Assembly: GCA_002482505.1 (NCBI GenBank)
Contig: DLGD01000030.1
Span: 1,059-65,058, forward strand
Reading direction: 5' to 3'
From: Christensenella sp. UBA7703
Lineage (GTDB): Bacteria; Bacillota; Clostridia; Christensenellales; CAG-138
DNA length: 64,000 bases
How positions within the stretch are numbered: position 1 is the first letter of the stretch; each line of letters opens with the position of its first letter. The notes under the pieces are model-generated. The model did no database searches and was not told where the DNA came from. It saw only the letters and a program-made list of their open reading frames with translations. Shown one piece after another: positions 23,639-31,503 of the stretch. A program made the position numbers and the translations under genes.

Positions 23639-25812
23639 GACATCGCCTCCAGCGCGGGATAGCGGATGCGTTCATGCATCAGCCCCGTCAGCGTCACGAG
23701 AAAGCTCTTTTCGATCTGGTTGATTTCACCCAGCGTCAGCGGGCTCATCTTCAACTGACCGTCGTCCATCTTGCCCTGTATGATCTTTCGCACCATCTCG
23801 GCAACTTCTTCCCGCGTGGGTTCGCTCAGGGAGCGCACAGCTGCCTCGCAGCTGTCCGCAAGCATCACGATCGCGCTCTCCTTCGTACTCGGCAAATTTC
23901 CCTGATAGCGGAACAAGCGCTCGATCACGGGTTCCCCGTCCTGTGATTGCTGCTGCTTCGCTTTATAGTAGAAATACGTCACCATCGTCGTACCGTGGTG
24001 TTCGGCGACGATCTTCTTTACTTCCGACGGCATGCGATAGCGTGAAAGATAGCTCATCGCATCCTTTTGATGCGCGATGATGAATCCCGCGCTCTCCTCC
24101 GGCTGCAAGGTATCGTGAATGTTCTGACCATTCTGATTCTCTTTGAAATACTGCGGGCGACGCAGTTTGCCAACGTCGTGATACATCGCGCCCGTTCGCG
24201 CAAGCAGCGCGTTTGCGCCGATTGCTTCCGCGGCTCCCTCAGCAAGCGACGCCACCATCATGCTGTGGTGATAGGTGCCGGGCGCCGCAACCATCATCTT
24301 CTTGAGCAGCGGGTGGTTGGTGTTCGCCAGCTCGTGCAGCCTCGCCGGGGTTACGATGTCAAACAGGTTCTCCCAGAGGCTGAGCATACCCACGCAGAAC
24401 ACGGAGAGAATCAACGCCGCCGCCATCTGTAATCCCGCATAGATCAGCGCGGTGTTCCAGTTGTAGTTGAGGATCATGCCGCCTGCGATGACGACAACAG
24501 CGCCGGCCACTCCGCCGAGCGTACCCGCCGCAATCAGCGAGCCGCGCTTTCTGCTACGCTCGGCAACCACCATAACCATCTGCCCTGAAACGAGCATCGC
24601 TGCCATGGAGAGGATCGAATCCGCTCCAAACAGCGTAGAGCCACTGCCGCCCGCAAGGAGCGAAAACGACAGCGCAAAGGCAACGTTGACCGCCTCCGCC
24701 GTCTTTCGCGAAACGAGCAGCGTGGTCAGCAGTACGCCAAAGACTGCTGGGGTCACGCGCGGGTCGATGATATAGCAAACCCATTCCAGCGTGATGGTCA
24801 GCAGCAGGATCAACGCAAGGATCGTCATTTGCTTATTGGAAGAAAACGCCTCCTTCTCAAACGCGATCAGATACAGCGCCAGCATTGCAAACACGCTAAA
24901 TAGGTACAGTATCGTGCCTGGGGTCAGTTGACTTGCCGCCTCCGCACCCTTGACCAAATCGAGCGAGAGTAGCATGTCATATTGCTCCTGCGAGACTGTC
25001 TGGCCGACTTCGACAATCGTTGCCCCACGTGCGATATAGATCGGCTCCACCGCGTCCGCGGCTTTTGCCTGTGCGCGCGTCGTCTCCACGGAATTGACGA
25101 CGTTGGTCGGCTGTAGATATTTGTCGTAAACGCTTTCGCCCATCGCTTTGAGCCAGACGGAAAGTGAAGAGACCTTGAGTTCTTTATTGATTCGCGCAAG
25201 TGTCTTGACCTGATCCGCTTCGGAAACACCCGCCCGCAGTTCTTTTTGAAGCGTACTCGTCACAAGGTCTTTGAGTTGCTTGATCTCTGCGTCTGTTGCT
25301 TCCAGTAGCGCGTATCCCAGAGCGGTATCCGTCACCTTTACGGGAAGCTTTTCCAGCATCGCCGTCAGATCGGCAGCTGGAATAACCTCCTGCCAGGAGC
25401 GCGTATCGTCCGCATCCCCGTCACCGTCGCCAACGGCGGTTTTGCTAGCCGCGCGTGTGGTGTTTGCAGCGTTGCGAAAACTGGCAAGTGCGGAAAAGAA
25501 GCTCTGCGCATTGGAGATCAGCGAATCCGCAAGCTTTTCGTCAACCGCGTAAACGGGGGCAACATTGTTTCGCGCGGCCTGGCGCAGCGCCTCGGTATTC
25601 ACAAGGTCGACAACCATACGCGGCGTAGAGATAGCCTCCGTCGCGCGGGAACCGACCGAGACATCATAGCGTTTCGGCGTAAGAGACGTGATGCTCACAA
25701 GGCACGCCAGCGCGAAAGTAATGCTCATCACAATCACGCCGTAAATGCGCGACTTTGGCTTGGGCTGTGTTTTCTTCTTTTTGGTTTTAACTGGTTTTTG
25801 CGTTTCAGACAC
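23635..25812 (-). CDS. pgpH: 7TM-HD phosphodiesterase, PgpH/YqfF family
   Basis: 725 residues. Membrane-bound c-di-AMP phosphodiesterase by family. A short cytoplasmic N-terminus rich in Lys is followed by a first membrane span (about 25-45), a large extracellular region (about 50-285), a seven-helix membrane block (about 290-465), and a cytoplasmic HD domain with TYHHSMMV and MYHDVGKLRRP. The extracellular part contains two AAR-NNVAPVYAV-like 7TMR-HDED segments. It lies in the conserved phoH-pgpH-ybeY cluster. Confidence 0.93.
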   Translation of the reverse strand: MSETQKPVKTKKKKTQPKPKSRIYGVIVMSITFALACLVSITSLTPKRYDVSVGSRATEAISTPRMVVDLVNTEALRQAARNNVAPVYAVDEKLADSLISNAQSFFSALASFRNAANTTRAASKTAVGDGDGDADDTRSWQEVIPAADLTAMLEKLPVKVTDTALGYALLEATDAEIKQLKDLVTSTLQKELRAGVSEADQVKTLARINKELKVSSLSVWLKAMGESVYDKYLQPTNVVNSVETTRAQAKAADAVEPIYIARGATIVEVGQTVSQEQYDMLLSLDLVKGAEAASQLTPGTILYLFSVFAMLALYLIAFEKEAFSSNKQMTILALILLLTITLEWVCYIIDPRVTPAVFGVLLTTLLVSRKTAEAVNVAFALSFSLLAGGSGSTLFGADSILSMAAMLVSGQMVMVVAERSRKRGSLIAAGTLGGVAGAVVVIAGGMILNYNWNTALIYAGLQMAAALILSVFCVGMLSLWENLFDIVTPARLHELANTNHPLLKKMMVAAPGTYHHSMMVASLAEGAAEAIGANALLARTGAMYHDVGKLRRPQYFKENQNGQNIHDTLQPEESAGFIIAHQKDAMSYLSRYRMPSEVKKIVAEHHGTTMVTYFYYKAKQQQSQDGEPVIERLFRYQGNLPSTKESAIVMLADSCEAAVRSLSEPTREEVAEMVRKIIQGKMDDGQLKMSPLTLGEINQIEKSFLVTLTGLMHERIRYPALEAMS

Positions 25813-25872
25813 GATCTTCTCGTCCTCGTTCGTTCAGGATAGGCCGCAAAATCCGCAGCCGGGGCGATTAGA

Positions 25873-26853
25873 TTAGGCGCGCTTTGGCTTCTCAAACTTT
25901 TCATACGCGCAGATGATGCGCTGAACCAGCTCGTGGCGCACGACATCCTTATGCGTGAGGTTGATGATCTTGATGCCCTCAACCCCTTCGAGCACCTTAA
26001 CCGCCTGCACAAGCCCGCTGGCTTTCTCGCGTGGCAGGTCGATCTGGGTCACATCCCCTGTGACCACCACGCGAGACCCCTCGCCGATGCGGGTTAAAAA
26101 CATCTTCATCTGCTCGGTGGAGCAGTTCTGCGCTTCATCGAGTATGATATAGGCGTTGTTGAGCGTTCTCCCGCGCATATAGGCAAGCGGGGCAACTTCG
26201 ATCGCGCCGCGTTCATAGAGCGCTTTATAGCTCTCCAACCCCAGGAACTCCTGCATCGCGTCGTAGAGCGGCCGCAAATATGGGTCAACCTTGCTCTGCA
26301 GATCGCCCGGCAGGAAGCCGAGTTTTTCGCCCGCCTCAACCGCAGGTCGTGTCAGGATAATCCGCTCCACATCCTTGTTTTTGAACGCCTGCACCGCCAT
26401 CGCCACCGCAAGATACGTCTTGCCGGTTCCGGCGGGGCCGATGCCAAAGACAAGCTCAAATTCCTTGAGCGCCTGCACATACCGTTTCTGGCCGAGGGTT
26501 TTGCATTTGATCTGGCGACCTTTGTTGGTGATTGCGATCACGTCGCCCATGATCTTTTCGATCATGTCGGCATTGCCCTCTTTTGCTAGGTCTACCGCAT
26601 AGCGAATCCTGCTGCGGTTGATCTTTTCTCCGCGGCGCTGCATATCCAGCATTTTTTCGATGACGATGCGCGCAAGGTTTGCACCCTCCGGCTCTCCGGT
26701 AATGCGAATGCCGTGTTCCTCCGCGCTGATGTGCGCGCCCGTCTCGTCTTCCAGAACACCGATGTTTTCGTCAAACACGCCGAACAATCCCAGCAATTCG
26801 TCAACATTCTCCAGCGGGATTGCAAGCATAACCCGCTCTGTTTCCTGTGTCAA
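25873..26853 (-). CDS. phoH: PhoH family ATPase (TTG start)
   Basis: 326 residues. RNA-associated P-loop ATPase with Walker A GPAGTGKT at about 139-146, ILTRPAVEAGEKLGFLPG and the Walker B-like region YIILDEAQN. The N-terminal KH-like region precedes it. The TTG at 26853 is chosen for its AAAGGAG site eight bases upstream; an ATG 24 codons earlier would give an atypical N-terminal extension. It heads the phoH-pgpH-ybeY-cdd-era-recO cluster. yqfC and yqfD, which precede phoH in spore formers, are missing. Confidence 0.93.
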   Translation of the reverse strand: MTQETERVMLAIPLENVDELLGLFGVFDENIGVLEDETGAHISAEEHGIRITGEPEGANLARIVIEKMLDMQRRGEKINRSRIRYAVDLAKEGNADMIEKIMGDVIAITNKGRQIKCKTLGQKRYVQALKEFELVFGIGPAGTGKTYLAVAMAVQAFKNKDVERIILTRPAVEAGEKLGFLPGDLQSKVDPYLRPLYDAMQEFLGLESYKALYERGAIEVAPLAYMRGRTLNNAYIILDEAQNCSTEQMKMFLTRIGEGSRVVVTGDVTQIDLPREKASGLVQAVKVLEGVEGIKIINLTHKDVVRHELVQRIICAYEKFEKPKRA

Positions 26854-26952
26854 GCAGCGCTCTCCTTTGTTGATGAAATGTTTCCAAACCAACGCACAAC
26901 CGGCGTGCTTTACCATGATTTGCATGCGGAAACAGCCGTTTGCTTACTCGCG

Positions 26953-26958
26953 ATTATA
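26953..26958 (-). promoter_or_regulatory. Candidate -10 element upstream of phoH
   Basis: Consensus TATAAT on the minus strand, about 100 bases before the TTG start. The best -35 (TGGTTT at 17 bases) is poor. Confidence 0.45.
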
Positions 26959-27061
26959 ACACAACCGCACATAAAAAACCACGGCACGCAGCATGAGAAC
27001 GGTTTTCGGGCATGGATGAACCCGTAAATTTTCCTCGCGGAAGGATCAAATCAAAAAACAA

Positions 27062-27086
27062 TCCCGCCGGATTGAATCCGACGGGA
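27062..27086 (-). terminator. Terminator after the DUF368 gene
   Basis: TCCCGTCGGATT and its partner form a stem of about ten pairs around CAA, followed by TTGTTTTTTG on the minus strand. Located 17 bases after the stop codon. Confidence 0.9.
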
Positions 27087-27102
27087 AAGCGCAATTTCCG
27101 AA

Positions 27103-27999
27103 TTATTGTTCTTGAGGGGTTTCACTCTCTTCTTGGTTTGGCAGTTTTCCGCTCCAACGATCCATGAAGAACGATCCCGCAAAGCCCGCAGCCGCAGCGA
27201 CGATACAAAGCACTGCCTCGCCCCAGCCCGTGAACGAAAGCGGAATGATCGGAATCGTAGACGCGATGACAAAGCCGATGACGCAATAGAACGCGATGCC
27301 ATAGTGCTTCTCAAACAAATGGTTGACGAGGCGGGCAAGAAGGAGCACGGTCGCGACGATGCCGATTGCAAACGGAATCAACACGCCGAAGTCCAGCGCC
27401 GCAATTCCGGCGGACATCGGCTGATACAGCCCCAGAAACATCAGAAGCGACGAGGAACTCATGCCGGGCACGATCAGGCTGATCCCCCAGAGCGCACCGC
27501 AGAAGAGATACCAGCCGAACGACGGCGTAACCGCCGTAGACGTGCTCAGTTTCAGGGTATAGAAGAACGCAAGCAGCGCAATCGTGCTGATCGCAAGCGC
27601 GATCCACATGCCTTTACTCTTGCCGTTTTTTGCACCTTCGCGCAGAAGGCTTGGGAACGTTCCGGCAATCAATCCAACAAACAGGCTGACGATGACTGCC
27701 GCATTGAGTGAAAGTAGCTTGGCAATTGCCCCGGCAAGACCGACAAAGCCCGCAGCCCAGCCGATTGCGATCGGAATAAACATCTTCCAGTACAATTTGA
27801 GGTTTTTAAAGGGATGCGCCAGAACGGCCATCATCGGGCGATAGATGCCAAAAACCACACAAAGCACGCCGCCGGATATGCCCGGCAAAATCGCGCCTGC
27901 ACCGATGATTGCGCCTTGAATCACCCGCACGATGAATGTTTTTACCATGGAAAATGCATTCCGTTTTTGCTCGTTTGCAATTGGTGTTTTTTCTTCCAT
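27103..27999 (-). CDS. DUF368 membrane protein (PopT-type polyprenyl-phosphate transporter family)
   Basis: 298 residues, about eight or nine hydrophobic helices. The N-terminal signature GAGAILPGISGGVLCVVFGIY and its inverted echo GISLIVPGMSSSSLLMFLGLY in the second half mark DUF368. Some members (PopT) were shown to recycle undecaprenyl phosphate across the membrane for wall synthesis; I infer the same broad role here without proof. It stands alone between terminator and promoter. Confidence 0.9.
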   Translation of the reverse strand: MEEKTPIANEQKRNAFSMVKTFIVRVIQGAIIGAGAILPGISGGVLCVVFGIYRPMMAVLAHPFKNLKLYWKMFIPIAIGWAAGFVGLAGAIAKLLSLNAAVIVSLFVGLIAGTFPSLLREGAKNGKSKGMWIALAISTIALLAFFYTLKLSTSTAVTPSFGWYLFCGALWGISLIVPGMSSSSLLMFLGLYQPMSAGIAALDFGVLIPFAIGIVATVLLLARLVNHLFEKHYGIAFYCVIGFVIASTIPIIPLSFTGWGEAVLCIVAAAAGFAGSFFMDRWSGKLPNQEESETPQEQ

Positions 28000-28090
28000 C
28001 TAATCTATATGCCTTTCGAATTTTGCCGCATAAAAATTCATCGAAATGCGGCTAAATGGTACTTCATCTGATCAAACTGGATTGTGCTTC

Positions 28091-28119
28091 AGTATATACC
28101 ATATTGATTCTATCGGCAA
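28091..28119 (-). promoter_or_regulatory. Promoter of the DUF368 gene
   Basis: TTGCCG at 28114-28119 and TATACT at 28091-28096 with a 17-base spacer; leader of about 85 bases to the ATG at 27999. Confidence 0.6.
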
Positions 28120-28239
28120 CCCGCCCTGCTTCATTGCGCAGAAAAGCCACGATTCTGACGTATTTCCCGGCGCAGTGAAGAAATACCGGATTCAACTGTC
28201 CAGCAAGACCGCATGGTCGATTACAACAGGCCCGCTCTC

Positions 28240-28269
28240 TTGCGCGTGTGTATTTTCTTATGATATAAT
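28240..28269 (+). promoter_or_regulatory. Promoter of dapL
   Basis: Extended -10 TGA-TATAAT with TATAAT at 28264-28269. TTGCGC at 28240-28245 is 18 bases upstream. The dapL TTG follows after about 25 bases, preceded by GGGGAGG. The stretch 28120-28239 between this and the divergent DUF368 promoter holds nothing I can assign. Confidence 0.75.
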
Positions 28270-28300
28270 GCCTTGATTTAGACAATGGGGAGGTTCGGTT

Positions 28301-29533
28301 TTGTTTACTGCAAACGGATTTTACTCACAACTCCACGGCAGTTATCTCTTCTATGAAGTCGGCAAGCGCGCGGCAGCTTTTGCCAAGGCAAATCCCGAAG
28401 CAAAGATCATCCGCATGGGCATTGGTGATGTTACGCGCCCGCTGGTTCCAGCGGTGGTCGAGGCCATGCACAAAGCGGTTGACGATATGTCCCGCGCCGA
28501 AACCTTCCACGGTTACGGCCCGGATTTCGGATATGAGTTTTTACGCGAGGCGATCCTCCGACGGGACTATACAGCGCGCGGTGTTTCCCTCAATCTGGAC
28601 GAAATCTTCGTTTCCGACGGCGCAAAATGCGACGTTGGCAATATTCAGGAAATCTTCTCGCAAGATTGCGTGGTTGCGGTGACCGACCCCGTCTACCCCG
28701 TCTATGTGGACACAAACGTCATGAGCGGGCGCGGCGGCAACTATGACGAAGCAAAGGGCGGCTATCAGAAGATCGTCTATATGCCCGGCTCGGAAGAAAA
28801 CGGCTTTGTCGCGGCGCTTCCGTCCCAGCGGGTCGACGTGATGTATCTCTGCTTCCCGAATAACCCCACGGGCGTTACCCTCACCAAAGAGCAGCTCAAG
28901 GTCTATGTGGACTATGCCCGCGCAAACGGTACACTCATTCTCTACGATTCGGCTTATGAATCCTACATTTCCGAGCCGAACATTCCACACAGCATCTATG
29001 AAGTTGAAGGCGCAAACGAATGCGCGATCGAGTTCCGTTCCATGTCCAAGACCGCGGGCTTTACCGGAACACGCTGCGCATATACCGTCGTCCCCAAGGC
29101 GCTCGTTTATAAGGATAGCTTTGGCAACGAAGTGCATCTTCACGATCTCTGGGCACGCCGTGTTTCGACAAAGTTCAACGGCGTTTCCTATATCACCCAA
29201 CGCGGTGCAGAAGCCGCCTATAGCCCTGAAGGCAACGCGCAGATCATGAACGTCGTCGCGGACTATATGGAGAATGCGCGGATCATCCGCGAAGGGCTGC
29301 AAAAGGCGGGCTACACCGTGTTTGGCGGCATCAACGCGCCGTATATCTGGCTCAAAGTACCGCACGGAGACAGCTGGCGCTTCTATGATGAACTCTTGAG
29401 CCGCTATCATATCATTGGCACGCCTGGCGAGGGCTTCGGCGCCGCCGGCGAAGGATATTTCCGCATGACTGCATTTGCCACGCGTGAAAACACGCTGGAA
29501 GCCATGGAGCGCATCCAGAAAGGTTCTCTATGA
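28301..29533 (+). CDS. dapL: LL-diaminopimelate aminotransferase (TTG start)
   Basis: 410 residues, family length. Converts tetrahydrodipicolinate directly to LL-diaminopimelate with glutamate as amino donor, for lysine and cell-wall meso-DAP. PLP lysine is Lys250 in SMSKTAGFTGTR. MGIGDVTRPL and TFHGYGPDFGYEFLR are DapL signatures. The start is TTG at 28301, with GGGGAGG seven bases before it. This pathway bypasses the succinylase and acetylase branches. The stop overlaps the next gene as ATGA. Confidence 0.95.
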   Translation: MFTANGFYSQLHGSYLFYEVGKRAAAFAKANPEAKIIRMGIGDVTRPLVPAVVEAMHKAVDDMSRAETFHGYGPDFGYEFLREAILRRDYTARGVSLNLDEIFVSDGAKCDVGNIQEIFSQDCVVAVTDPVYPVYVDTNVMSGRGGNYDEAKGGYQKIVYMPGSEENGFVAALPSQRVDVMYLCFPNNPTGVTLTKEQLKVYVDYARANGTLILYDSAYESYISEPNIPHSIYEVEGANECAIEFRSMSKTAGFTGTRCAYTVVPKALVYKDSFGNEVHLHDLWARRVSTKFNGVSYITQRGAEAAYSPEGNAQIMNVVADYMENARIIREGLQKAGYTVFGGINAPYIWLKVPHGDSWRFYDELLSRYHIIGTPGEGFGAAGEGYFRMTAFATRENTLEAMERIQKGSL

Positions 29534-30198
29534 CAAAGATCATCGCGTTCGAGGGAATCGACGGAACGGGAAAAACCGTCCAGCTGCAGCGGCTCTATGA
29601 GCGGCTGATGGCGGACGGTCGCTTTCGCGTCAAGACGCTCTCGTTTCCGATGTATGATACCTTCTTCGGTGCCGAATGCGGCAGGCTGCTTTCCGGCAGC
29701 GGCGGCGTGCGCGCAAACGAGGTGGACGGCAAGAGCATGGCGCTTTGGTATGCGCTGGATCGGTTTGAGGCATTTCGTGATCTCGACTATTCCGATGCGG
29801 ACGTGCTGCTCATCAACCGCTATATCTTAAGCAACGCGGTCTATCAGTCCGTACGCGAGCGCGACCTCGGCAAACCGGATCTTCTGAAATTTGTCATTGA
29901 GTTGGAGCATGAGCATTTTCGTATTCCGCTTGCGGATGCGCACATCGTGCTCGACATGAACCCCGAAAAAGCCTATGAAAACGTCGGTAAAAAAGGATTC
30001 CGTGATTATGTCGGCGACCAGCCGGATATCTACGAAGCGCTGCCGGATATTCAAAAGCGTGCAAGGCAGAAATATATCGAATATGCCCAGCGCATGCCCG
30101 GCATTCACATCATCCCCTGTATGGAGCAGAACAAACTCAAAAGCATCGCGGCAATCGGCGAGCTCGTCGACCAAGAACTTGCGTTTTTACTCGGCTGA
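29530..30198 (+). CDS. Thymidylate kinase-like nucleotide kinase
   Basis: 222 residues. P-loop FEGIDGTGKTVQLQRL (GxxGxGKT at 9-16) and a LID-like region (GKKGFRDYVGDQPDIYE) resemble dTMP kinase. The substrate motif reads NRY (96-98, in LLINRYILSNAVYQS) where classical Tmk has DR(Y/H). MALWYALDRFEAF is also unlike E. coli Tmk. It may be the organism's dTMP kinase or a paralogue with another nucleotide substrate. It overlaps dapL by four bases, so the two are translationally coupled, though no metabolic link is evident. Confidence 0.8.
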   Translation: MTKIIAFEGIDGTGKTVQLQRLYERLMADGRFRVKTLSFPMYDTFFGAECGRLLSGSGGVRANEVDGKSMALWYALDRFEAFRDLDYSDADVLLINRYILSNAVYQSVRERDLGKPDLLKFVIELEHEHFRIPLADAHIVLDMNPEKAYENVGKKGFRDYVGDQPDIYEALPDIQKRARQKYIEYAQRMPGIHIIPCMEQNKLKSIAAIGELVDQELAFLLG

Positions 30199-30294
30199 TT
30201 TCGGATTTCATCCATTCGTTTGAGCAGAAACTCAATCTTTTGTTTGGTTCGTCCCTGGATTCAATTCATCCGTTTGACGATCACTTGAACGGGT

Positions 30295-30312
30295 GCTTGA
30301 AGATATTCAAGC
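30295..30312. repeat. Perfect inverted repeat upstream of the phosphofructokinase
   Basis: GCTTGAA-GATA-TTCAAGC: seven-base arms, four-base centre, about 40 bases before the start codon. It could be an operator or an mRNA hairpin. I could not place a convincing promoter in this 153-base gap. Confidence 0.5.
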
Positions 30313-30351
30313 AGTATTTTTAGAGAAGGATTCAATTAGGAGGTAGACAAC

Positions 30352-31413
30352 ATGCGTAAAATTGGTATTCTCACGGGTGGCGGAGACTGCCCAGGCCTCA
30401 ATGCAGTTATCCGCGGCGTCGTCGAAGAATGTGCGGCGGCGGGTATCGAAGTGTACGGTTTCTCGGCCGGTTGGCGCGGCGCGCTGACCGGTGAAGGCCG
30501 CTGGCTCTCCCTCAAGGACGTGGAAGGCCTTCAGACCAAGGGCGGCACGATTCTCGAAAGCAGCCGCACCAACGTCATGAAGGAAAAGGACGGCCCGGAG
30601 CGCGTTCGTAAAACCCTCGAGAGCCTCGGTCTCGAAGGCATGGTCGCCATCGGCGGCGACGACACGCTTGGCGTTGCCAACAAGCTCACGAAGATGGGCA
30701 TGAAGATGATCGGCGTGCCGAAGACCATCGACAACGATCTTTCCTGCACCGACTACACCTTTGGTTTTGACACGGCGAGCAACATCGCCATGGATTGCAT
30801 CGATCGCCTCCACACCACCGCGGCTTCCCACGCGCGCTGCTTCGTTGTGGAGTGCATGGGCCGTCACACCGGATGGATCGCCGTTCAGGCGGGTCTCGCG
30901 GCAGACGCAAACCTGATCCTCATCCCCGAATTCCCCAAGACGTTTGAAGAGATCATGCAGGTCATTCGTTCGCGCTACATCAAAGGGCAGCGCCACACGA
31001 TCATCGCGGTTGCGGAAGGCTTTGAACTCAAGGGCGAAACGCAGGACAGCGTCGGGCTGGATGCCTTTGGCAACAAGCTGCTTCTCGAGAAAGAAGTTGC
31101 AAAATCGCTTGCCGATCGCATTGAAAAAGCCATGCGTACGGACGAATCTCTCGACGAGAAGCGCAAATATTTCGAGTGCCGCTCGGTCGTTCTTGGTCAC
31201 ATTCAGCGCGGCGGTTCCCCCTCCTGCTTCGACCGCGTGCTCGGTACGCGCCTCGGTTTCAAGGCGGGCGAGCTGGTCGTCACCGAGCAGTACGGCAATA
31301 TGGTCGCGCTCCAGGGCACAGCCATCGTGACCGCAGACCTCGACAAAGCCGTCACTGAGCGCAAAGAGGTGGATTGGGACTTCTACAACTCCGTTTCGAT
31401 CCTCTTCAAATAA
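30352..31413 (+). CDS. pfp: 6-phosphofructokinase, pyrophosphate-type by active-site residues
   Basis: 353 residues, group III PFK. Phosphorylates fructose 6-phosphate in glycolysis. The phosphate-donor region reads GGDDT (101-105, Asp104) and PKTIDND (123-129, Lys124). Established work on this family shows Asp104 plus Lys124 indicate pyrophosphate as donor, while Gly at both positions indicates ATP. Other signatures: GGGDCPGLN at 9-17, MGRHTGW and GHIQRGG. The PPi enzyme is reversible and could serve gluconeogenesis too. AGGAGG lies nine bases before the ATG. It looks monocistronic, ending at a strong terminator. Codons are strongly biased (GGC, CTC, AAG), as in highly expressed genes. Confidence 0.93.
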   Translation: MRKIGILTGGGDCPGLNAVIRGVVEECAAAGIEVYGFSAGWRGALTGEGRWLSLKDVEGLQTKGGTILESSRTNVMKEKDGPERVRKTLESLGLEGMVAIGGDDTLGVANKLTKMGMKMIGVPKTIDNDLSCTDYTFGFDTASNIAMDCIDRLHTTAASHARCFVVECMGRHTGWIAVQAGLAADANLILIPEFPKTFEEIMQVIRSRYIKGQRHTIIAVAEGFELKGETQDSVGLDAFGNKLLLEKEVAKSLADRIEKAMRTDESLDEKRKYFECRSVVLGHIQRGGSPSCFDRVLGTRLGFKAGELVVTEQYGNMVALQGTAIVTADLDKAVTERKEVDWDFYNSVSILFK

Positions 31414-31435
31414 GCAAAACACGAACACGGCAAAC

Positions 31436-31462
31436 AAGCGGACGGGTTTTTCCCGTCCGCTT
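31436..31462. terminator. Bidirectional terminator between pfp and the ABC exporter gene
   Basis: AAGCGGACGGG, loop TTTTT, CCCGTCCGCTT, then TTGCGTTT on the plus strand. An 11-pair stem between convergent genes. It should end pfp; the minus-direction T tract is weaker. Confidence 0.88.
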
Positions 31463-31503
31463 TGCGTTTATAATGTTTGTTGTCTTGAAAGGATCTCATG
31501 ATC

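Noticed and set aside
30307..31437. 376-codon open frame on the minus strand
   Set aside because: Antisense to the phosphofructokinase gene and without recognisable protein features.
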